A DNA stretch of 64,000 bases, taken from assembly GCA_002007465.1 (NCBI GenBank), contig LNAC01001234.1:187706-251705 (forward strand). The letters run 5' to 3'. This document shows positions 57,200 through 64,000 of the stretch, piece by piece (position 1 is the stretch's first letter; each line of letters starts with the position of its first letter). Both the position numbers and the translations under genes were made by a program. The notes under the pieces were generated by a model. That model did not search any database. It had not been told where the DNA came from and saw only the letters and a list, made by a program, of their open reading frames with translations. The DNA is from Ailurus styani. Its lineage: Eukaryota; Chordata; Mammalia; Carnivora; Ailuridae.

Positions 57200-58020
57200 T
57201 TCTCTGGCTACTTTCAAGAATTATTCTTTAGCTTTGATTTTTAGGAGTTTGATCATACTGTTTTTCTTTGTGTTTATCCTGTTCGCCTCACTGAAAATTT
57301 TGGATGAATGGATTGATGTCTGTCAGTTTTTGGAAGTTTTCACCATTATCTCAACTGTTTGTATTCTGCCTTATCCTTTTACTTTTTTGGGGATCACAAT
57401 CACACATAATTGTTTTGTTATGTTCCCTTTAAAAAAAAATCTTTGAGTTTTAGTTGGGATTCCTTTTATGTAAGCTGTGTTCAAGTTTTCTGATCTTTTC
57501 TGTTGTTAAGTCCATTAAATGTTTCATTTTAGATGTGGTAATTTTCACCGTATTTCTATTTAGCTCTGATTATACCTTTTATCTTTTTGATTAATTTATC
57601 TACCTCTTTACACATTTGTCCACATTTTTTACTAGATCCCATAGCACTTTAATCAAAATTATTTTTAAAATCCCTCATATCATATTGGAAATTACATCAT
57701 ATTGGAAATTCTGGGTCTGTATTTATTAACTGTTTCTTCTCTTGAACATGGGTCTCATTTTCTTTCTTTTTTTGTGCCCTATACTTTTTTTATTCTATAC
57801 TGATAATTTTGTGTAAAATATAAGTAGAAACTGAAGTAAGTAATATTTATCTCTAAAACAGGCACAACATTCGTTTTGGACTTTAAGAGAGGTGGCTAAA
57901 TCATTCAAATCTGTAGATGAGCTTTGTTGTGGCTTTGAATTATTTCACCACTGACTTTAAACATCTGAGGCTAAGATCAGGACATTTCTTTTAGTGAGAT
58001 CTGGGTTACTAGCACTGGTG

Positions 58021-59334
58021 ACATTCTGGAAATCTGCCTGTTTTATGATTGAGCTACCACTTTTTGTAAATGTGGGAAATTTTTCTGCTTTACATCCCAG
58101 CTGCTAGGGTTTAGAGCAGCTGTGGTGTTTTTGTTTTGTTTTTAGCTTTCTAGTATCACCCCATTTGCTCTCTGGGCTTTGGTAGATCTTATTGAGCCCT
58201 GAGGTTTCACCAGGGCATGCAGAGAGCAGCTGCTCTCAACTTTGTGAAGACATAGATTGCCCTGAATATATTTCTCTCACTTCTGCTGGTGTATCCCCAG
58301 TCTTAGGTGCCACTGACAATTTTTTTTTAAATCTTTCTTTTCCTGACCTCCCACCTGTGAAGGTTGCTGCTGTGAAGGTTGAGCAGGAAGCTCCTCACAC
58401 CTTAGGGAGGATTTCCCTGAGTTCCCCTTCCCTGTTCCCAGGTTTGGGTATTGTACTGGTGAAGGTATGAGGAAAATAATTGGCAGGTGGTAACAGATTT
58501 AATCTGTAGCTGAGATTCCTTAGGATGTTAGTATGTCATATTAGCCTTTTAGCCTGTTAAAAGTTTGGCTGTTTCTCCTTGCCTTTTATATGGCATATTC
58601 TTCTTCCTCTTACTACAATTATAAGAATATGAATGTCCTGTTGCTTTCCGTAGCTTAACTCATTTGTATTTCATTGTGTCTTTAGCTTAGAATGATTTTG
58701 AAACTTGTTCAGATTGCTTTGTTTTGGGTTTTCAGGTTAGCATGATGGCTTGTGACTTTGAAAAATCTGAATAAGAAGAAAAACCTAGGACGCTCTATAT
58801 TTAAAGTTAAATACATCAAATCTCGCATTAAAGATAATGAGAATTAGTGAAACTTGGGATGTAAGGATTCAAAATATTTGTACATATTAAAGGGATTTGT
58901 ATGTACAAGGAAATCTAGAATTATTTTCTGACCTTTATGCAAATGATCACAAAAGATCATGCTGCTGGATAGAACTGATCAGAAGGGAAGTCTACTTTAT
59001 AGGATGAGAGAAGTTATAACAGGCTTACTTAGTGGAGATAGAATATAGTAAGTTATTGAAATCAAAGAGACATTAGGAAAAATAAATACAAGTTGGAAAA
59101 AGAGAGAATGCTATATTTTTAAATAATTTTAAGAATGGCATAAGTCAGAAGGTAGTGTTTTCATCAATATGAGTATTGATTTCTTCTTTAGGCAAAATGG
59201 TGGGCAAAGTGATTCATATTAAGTTTTTGTTTGAAAACTCAAAATATCGGATAAAATATAAATATATGCTTTCAAGTGCACTGAGGGGTAGTATTTAAAA
59301 GAAAAATAACCTTTAATGCATATAGTATTTAAAA
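58021..59334. other. Unassigned sequence
   Basis: 58,020-58,480 may be the 5' end of the same L1. A 92-codon plus frame (58,192-58,470) shows no motif. 58,780-59,330 is AT-rich with nothing recognised. Confidence 0.4.
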
Positions 59335-59351
59335 AAGAATAGCTGAATATT

Positions 59352-59548
59352 GGGACACCTGGGTGGCTCAGTCAGTTAATCGCCTGCCTTCGGCTCAGGT
59401 CATGATCCCAGGGTCTTGGGATTGAGTCCCACATTAGGCTCCTTGCTCAGTGGGGAACCTGTTTCTCTCTCTGCTTGCTGCTCCCCCTTGTTCATGCTCT
59501 CTGTCTCTCTCCCTCTCTCTCTGACAAATAAATAAATCTTAAAAAAAG
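59352..59548 (+). mobile_element. Can-SINE, plus strand
   Basis: gggacacctgggtggctcag head and 'gacaaataaataaatctt' tail. Duplication aagaatagcygaatatt at 59,335-59,351 and 59,549-59,565 has one mismatch. The tail 'ttgttcatgctctctgtc' marks a middle-aged subtype. Confidence 0.96.
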
Positions 59549-61058
59549 AAGAATAGCCGAATATTAAAGAACTAAAACCTTCCTCATGATGTTAGAATAA
59601 TAACTAAAAATTAATAAAGGTAAAGAAATTAAGACAAACTAATAAAATAGAAAATAAACCTGCAATTGAAAAGGTCAGCAAGAACAGAAGTTGATTACTG
59701 GCTGGGCATAGGGGGTACTAATATAACTGACAAAATTCCAGTGACGCTGATAAAAAAAGAGGCACAAATATCAGGAATAAAAAGATTACATCATTATAAA
59801 TGACACCAACTTCAAAAATTGTGACAATGCTCTATGGAAATCTTTATTCTAATAAATTTAAAATTTTAGACAGAGTGGATAAATCCCCTGAAAAATATAA
59901 GCTACCATAGCCAACTAAGAGGAAATAAAGTACTTGAATTTGAATTAAAGAATTGGACTTACAACCAAAAATTGTTTCACAAAGGGAATCCAAGATTCAG
60001 TGACTTCTCTGGTGAGTATTGCCAGATTCACAGGGAGAAAACCTAATGTACACAAAATCTTCCAGATAACATGAAAAAACTTCTGAAGTTATTTGTTATA
60101 TCTGTATAATATTGATGCCACCACTACCTGAAAAGAATAGAGTGATGATGTAAAATTGCAGGCTGGTTTCAATCATGAATAAGGGATACAAAACCCCAGA
60201 CAAAATATTAGCAAAAATACTCCAGAAACAAAAAATTACAGCCATGTTGAAGTTATCTAAGGAATCAAAGTTTGGTATAATATTAGAAAATCCGTGTAAT
60301 TCACCACAGTAAAAATTTAAAGGATAATAATTTTAGTTTCATTTCAATATTTGCAAAAAAATCCAATATTGATGTAAGATAGAACTCTTACAAAGAAAGA
60401 GAAGTTACAGAGAAAGAGAAATTGCTTAATCTGGTAGAGGTTTGAATGTAAATAAAAATATCAATAGCAACGTGATACTTAATAGCACAAAGTTTTGTCT
60501 TGAGATTGTCAACAAGAGAAGGAAGCTTGCTTTTATTATTTCTGTTAAGCATTGTATTAGAGGTTCTAATAAGATAAAAAATAAACATAAGAAATACAAA
60601 AGAAGAAATAAAATCATCACTGTTCACTTGGTTGATATGATTATATCAATGATGCAATGATACCAAAGATATGATTATATATATAGGCATTTCAAATATA
60701 TTGATAGATAAATTATTAGAATTAGTAGGTGAATTGTTCAAAATGTTAGATATAAATTTATTACTTAAAAATTTATTTATCAGAGTGATGTCAGCAGAAA
60801 TGGCAGAATACGGACATCCAGAAATCCTCTTATCTATAAAAACAATAGATCACTGGCAAAAATTTTCATGATCCACTTTACCAGAACTCTGGAAATTAAC
60901 TGAAGGATTACAACAACCTGGACAGGCATGTATTCAAGAAAAATAGTTGAATCTCAGTAAAAACAATGAATTTTGTGACATTTTAACTTGCCCTATCTCC
61001 AATGTAGGTGGACTTCTCTTACTAGATATCAAAATTATTATTTTTAAGAAATAGAACA

Positions 61059-61237
61059 GGGCATCTGGGTGGCTCAGTGGGTTAAAGCCACTGCCTTTGG
61101 CTCAGGTCATGATCCCAGGGTCCTGGGATCAAGGCCCACATCGGGCTCTCTGCTCAGCAGGGAGCCTGCTTCCTCCTCTCTCTCTGCCTGCCTCTCTGCC
61201 TACTTGTAATCTCTCTCTCTGTGTCAAATGAATAAAT
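61059..61237 (+). mobile_element. Can-SINE, plus strand, running into the assembly gap
   Basis: Head 'gggcatctgggtggctcag' and tail 'tgcctgcctctctgcctacttgtaatc', 'gtgtcaaatgaataaat', cut off by N. Left flank aagaaatagaaca (61,046-61,058) matches aagaaatagacca at 61,747-61,759, beyond the L1 tail, consistent with its target duplication. Confidence 0.92.
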
Positions 61238-61422
61238 NNNNNNNNNNNNNNNNNNNNNNNNNNNNNNNNNNNNNNNNNNNNNNNNNNNNNNNNNNNNNNN
61301 NNNNNNNNNNNNNNNNNNNNNNNNNNNNNNNNNNNNNNNNNNNNNNNNNNNNNNNNNNNNNNNNNNNNNNNNNNNNNNNNNNNNNNNNNNNNNNNNNNNN
61401 NNNNNNNNNNNNNNNNNNNNNN
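61238..61422. other. Assembly gap (185 N)
   Basis: Unresolved bases between a Can-SINE tail and an L1 3' end. True length and content are unknown. The open frames that cross it are artefacts. Confidence 1.
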
Positions 61423-61746
61423 GAAATAAGTCAATCAGAGAAAGACAATTATCATATGATCTCTCTGATATGAGGAACTGGAGGGGCAGGGTTGGGGGTC
61501 GTGGGGGGTAGGGAGGGAAAAATAATGAAACAAGATGGGATGGGGAAGGAGACAAACCATAAGAGACTCCTAATCTCACAAAACAAACTGAGGGTTACTG
61601 GGGGGTGGGAGGGTAGGGATAGGGTGGATGGGTTATGGACATTGGGGAGGGTTTGTGCTTTGGTGAATGCTGTGAAAGATGTAAGCCTGATGATTCACAG
61701 ACCTGTACCCCTTGGGCAAAGAATAAAAATAAAATTAAAAAAAAAA
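61423..61746 (+). mobile_element. Young carnivoran L1 3' end
   Basis: Begins inside the gap. 'gaaataagtcaatcagagaaag', 'ttatcatatgatctctctgatatgagg', a G-rich 3' UTR, 'cacagacctgtaccccttgg', then 'aataaaaataaaattaaaa' and poly-A. The text is well preserved relative to the host L1, so the insertion is recent. The 87-codon plus frame is UTR. Confidence 0.88.
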
Positions 61747-62107
61747 AAGAAATAGACCAATGGACAAAACAAATAGCTCAGGAAAAAAAATCACACGTCA
61801 ATGGACACTTGATCTATAGGAGAGATGGCATAACACATTAGTGGAGAAATGCAGATTTTTCAACAAAAGGTGTTGGTGTAATTAAAATCCATATGAAAGA
61901 ATAAAATAAAATCTGACCATTAGCTCCTTGTATCATTTTCCCCCCAAATTCCCATGTAAATGAATTTAAGATCTTGTTAAAGGCGAAGTTGTTAATTTAA
62001 GGAAATTAATATAGAAGGAAATTAATTAATTAAAGGAAATTAATATAGAATGTTTTTGTGATTTTTGAAGTAGTGAACAACTTTTTTAAAAATATAGAAA
62101 AAGCTTG

Positions 62108-62287
62108 GGATGCCAGGATGGCTCAGTTAATGGCTGCCTTAGGCTCAGGTCATGATCTCAGGGTCCTGGGATTGGTCTGACATTGGGCTCGCTGCTCAGT
62201 GGAGAGTCTGCTTTTCCCTCTGCCTCTTCCGTATTTCCCCCACTCATGCTCTTATCTCTCAAATGAATAAATAAAATCTTTTAAAAA
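62108..62287 (+). mobile_element. Can-SINE, plus strand, diverged
   Basis: 'gggatgccaggatggctcag', 'ggctcaggtcatgatctcagggtcctggg' and 'tctcaaatgaataaataaaatctttt'. It has lost several bases in the head. Flanks are too A-rich to define the duplication. Confidence 0.92.
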
Positions 62288-62599
62288 ATTGAAAAAACAT
62301 TACATGTAATCTTTTATTCTCCAAAGTATTAGAAGACGGTGAAGAAAAGCCACTTTGAGAGATGCAAGAAAAGATATGCACAAAACATACAATGGACAAT
62401 TGACTTGATTTGGGAATATATATATAACACTCTCACATATTTTTAAAAAATGAAATCCATTTGGCCCCCCAGAAAACTATTAAAATTTATTTAATCTCTT
62501 TAATGATCAAGGATAAGCAAAGTAACACTATAATAGCATAATACTACTGATCATAAAGATTTTCAAAAAATTTAAGTCAGAAAATACCAATTGTCTTAA

Positions 62600-62790
62600 T
62601 TTGAATTACTGGTTCCAACAATTCATTGCCCCATTATACAACTGCACATGTGCCTTCTTCCCACAGCTTCTTGGTGTATAAAATGTCCTTGTGACTTGAC
62701 TCTGGGCTTGTTGTTTAGGATTTGCTTTGACTAATAGAATGTTCGTATATGGGACATAAACAGTGGTTTAAATTGGGTTTATACTGTAGA
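62600..62790 (+). mobile_element. MLT1-like LTR fragment, sense
   Basis: 'cttgtgacttgactctgggcttg' and 'tttgctttgactaatagaatgttcg' match the 5' half of MLT1 LTRs. Confidence 0.5.
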
Positions 62791-62929
62791 GCTTGCTGCT
62801 CAACTCTTGTAGTTCCCCATAAAATTAATTTACATGTACATATACTGCGCAATCACAATAATCTGTATTTTGATTGAGTTTGCTTTGTCAGTGAACAACC
62901 TGAATTATGAGGTGTTTCCTAAACACATT

Positions 62930-63134
62930 TTTTAAAGATTTTATTTGAGAGAGATGGTGAGCAAGAGAGAGAGGGAGAGAGAGCGTGAGCATGAGTTAGG
63001 AAACAGGGCAGAGGGAGAAGCAGACTCCCCACTGAGCAGGGAGCCCCATTCCGGGCTTGGTCCCAGGGGAGTCCGAGATTCTGACTTGAGCCGAAGGCAG
63101 AAGCTTAACTGATTGAGCCACCCAGGTGCCCCCA
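62930..63134 (-). mobile_element. Can-SINE, minus strand
   Basis: 'taaagattttatttgagagag', GA-rich body, 'ctccccactgagcagggagcc' and a head ending 'gagccacccaggtgcccc'. Duplication taaacacatt at 62,920-62,929 and 63,135-63,144. Confidence 0.95.
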
Positions 63135-63144
63135 TAAACACATT

Positions 63145-63420
63145 ATGTCATCTTGCCTTTCATCAACAGTTTTTGCTACTTCTTGCCTTTCAAAATACAA
63201 CCAAATGGGCCCAAAGGCATTTGTTTTGTAATATAGAGAATTACTTTTATTCTGAAACTTTGGAAGAGGTGTAATGGCTTCTGCAACTGTCTCCTTTTGG
63301 GGTGCAGCATTAGTCTGTGTCTTTTGTGTGCAAAATATTGTACTCAAAGCTATTTTATTCTCTGCTTTTGTTTCCCATTGCCCTTATTGTAGGTTTGGCC
63401 AATTTTGGTAAGGTGAAATT
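63145..63420. other. Unassigned sequence
   Basis: No feature recognised; an 80-codon minus frame overlaps the SINE head. Confidence 0.4.
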
Positions 63421-63535
63421 CATTCAACCAATATTTATTAAACACCTGTTGTGTTCTATGAATTGAGGATAGAGTGAATGACTAAGTCCCTGCTCTGCAG
63501 CTTCCATTCTATTGGGTAATACAAAATCTAAAGCT
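63421..63535 (+). mobile_element. Old interspersed repeat, same family as 6,441-7,150
   Basis: 'accaatatttattaaacacctgttgtg', 'gaattgaggatagagtgaatgac' and 'ctgctctgcagcttccattctattggg' align in order with the start of the 6,441 repeat. Confidence 0.5.
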
Positions 63536-63626
63536 GTAATATCAAATTCTTTAGCTTGCAGGTTTCACTAAAACCTACAATCATGTAGCTCCCTTTCTAA
63601 AGTTCTTGGCCTACTTAATGCTTCCT

Positions 63627-63870
63627 GCATTAGTCTGCTTGGGCTGCCATAACAAAATACCACAGGCTGGGTGGCTTAAACAATGGAAACTTATTTCCTC
63701 ACAATTCTGGAGACTAGAAGTCTGAGATCAATGTGCCAGCAGGGGTGGTGTCTGGTGTGTGCTTTCCCCTTAAGTTGGAGACAATCACCCTCTTGTGTAT
63801 GCACAAGTTAAGAGAGAGAAAGAGAGAGCACAAGTGAGCTCTGGTATGTCTTCTAGTACCTAACTATATG
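63627..63870 (-). mobile_element. MLT1-type MaLR LTR, antisense, reaching toward the window edge
   Basis: 'tgcattagtctgcttgggctgccataacaaaataccacaggctgggtggctta' order, then 'ttatttcctcacaattctggag' and 'tctgagatcaatgtgccagcagg', is the antisense 3' end of a MaLR LTR. Divergence rises toward 63,870 and its far boundary is unclear. Confidence 0.78.
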
Positions 63871-64000
63871 ACTAGTGGCCTGTCATTTCTAGGAATGCTT
63901 TGTACCACAGTTATTCCTCTACCAGGCTTTGTGGGGCCACCCATGACCTCACTGGAGCTTGTTCCAGTCTCATGCCCTATATTGCAGTACATTTGTTAGC

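Larger units (their letters stand above)
54885..58020 (-). mobile_element. Old L1 ORF2 to 5' region, antisense, with three Can-SINEs
   Basis: Plus-strand landmarks include 'aaggaccactgtatggtcttagtg', 'ttatgtcttcttgataaatt', 'gaggtcagctttgtctgaagtt', 'gtaaatttcttgtaaacagcgtatggtgggg', 'ccacttacatttaatactattag' and 'ggttgctctaggaattatg'. They are followed at about 56.7-57.9 kb by ORF1/5'-side-like sequence. All frames are broken. Most ORFs between 55,815 and 57,446 are shadows of the L1 or its SINEs. Confidence 0.75.
59566..62580 (+). mobile_element. Old L1 ORF2 remnant, sense, interrupted
   Basis: Sense landmarks: 'gtggataaatcccctgaaaa', 'gtgacttctctggtgagtattgcc', 'cagacaaaatattagcaaaaatac', 'gagaaattgcttaatctgg', 'tagaccaatggacaaaac', 'caacaaaaggtgttggtg'. 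It is heavily mutated with no intact frame. It is split by a composite insertion (61,059-61,746) and a Can-SINE (62,108-62,287). It is opposite in strand to the L1 at 54.9-58.0 kb. Confidence 0.75.

Noticed and set aside
61129..61579. Frames of 81-141 codons across the N run
   Set aside because: They owe their length to ambiguous bases and otherwise translate SINE and L1 UTR sequence.
1..64000. CRISPR arrays, operons, bacterial promoters or terminators
   Set aside because: No regularly spaced repeats and no dense ORF layout exist. Carnivoran SINEs throughout show this is vertebrate nuclear DNA.

Overview
The window is nuclear DNA from an arctoid carnivoran, most likely a mustelid. The main evidence is about twenty Can-SINEs (tRNA-Lys-derived SINEs found only in Carnivora), several with the long 'tgcctgcctctctgcctacttgt' type tail and perfect target-site duplications, plus 3' ends of carnivoran L1. 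Older layers shared by all placental mammals (MIR, L2, MER5A, MER20, MLT1/MaLR LTRs, old L1M/L1ME) lie beneath. No base of the window can be assigned to a protein-coding exon. The longest open frames are 130-142 codons, and all lie in repeats, the GC-rich block or unassigned DNA. This is intergenic or deep intronic sequence.

Layout. 1-16 kb: old MIR/L2/DNA-transposon fragments, three Can-SINEs, a degenerate GGT/GAT triplet tract near 1 kb, and two MLT1 LTRs at 14.7-16.2 kb. 16.9-21.2 kb: 4.4 kb in which I recognise no repeat, the best place to look for conserved non-coding elements. 21.2-23.7 kb: four Can-SINEs, two of them inserted serially at one target. 24.5-25.7 kb: an MLT1 LTR followed by a broken endogenous-retrovirus pol remnant. 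27.6-30.0 kb: a diverged direct duplication, then the only CpG-rich block, probably a carnivoran L1 5' UTR-like segment. 30-36 kb: two Can-SINEs, L2, MIR, MER20 and a (CAAAA)n tract. 37-41 kb: old L1 and MaLR-like material on the minus strand with AT-rich expansions and a 15-bp perfect hairpin. 42-54 kb: scattered Can-SINEs, L2, MIR, an inverted pair of L1 3' regions (47.3-49.5 kb) and a small foldback of L1 3' ends at 51 kb. 54.5-58 kb: a minus-strand old L1 carrying three Can-SINEs. 59.4-62.6 kb: a plus-strand old L1 holding a Can-SINE, a 185-N assembly gap and a young L1 3' end. 62.6-64 kb: MLT1 pieces and a Can-SINE.

Nothing here looks like a gene system. The signals I would follow up are the CpG-rich block with its strong splice-donor-like site, the 27.65/28.53 kb duplication, the serial SINE insertion at 21.2 kb, the nested insertion around the gap, and short inverted repeats in otherwise unique DNA. 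Repeat names come from recalled consensus features, not a database search; boundaries without a target-site duplication are approximate.
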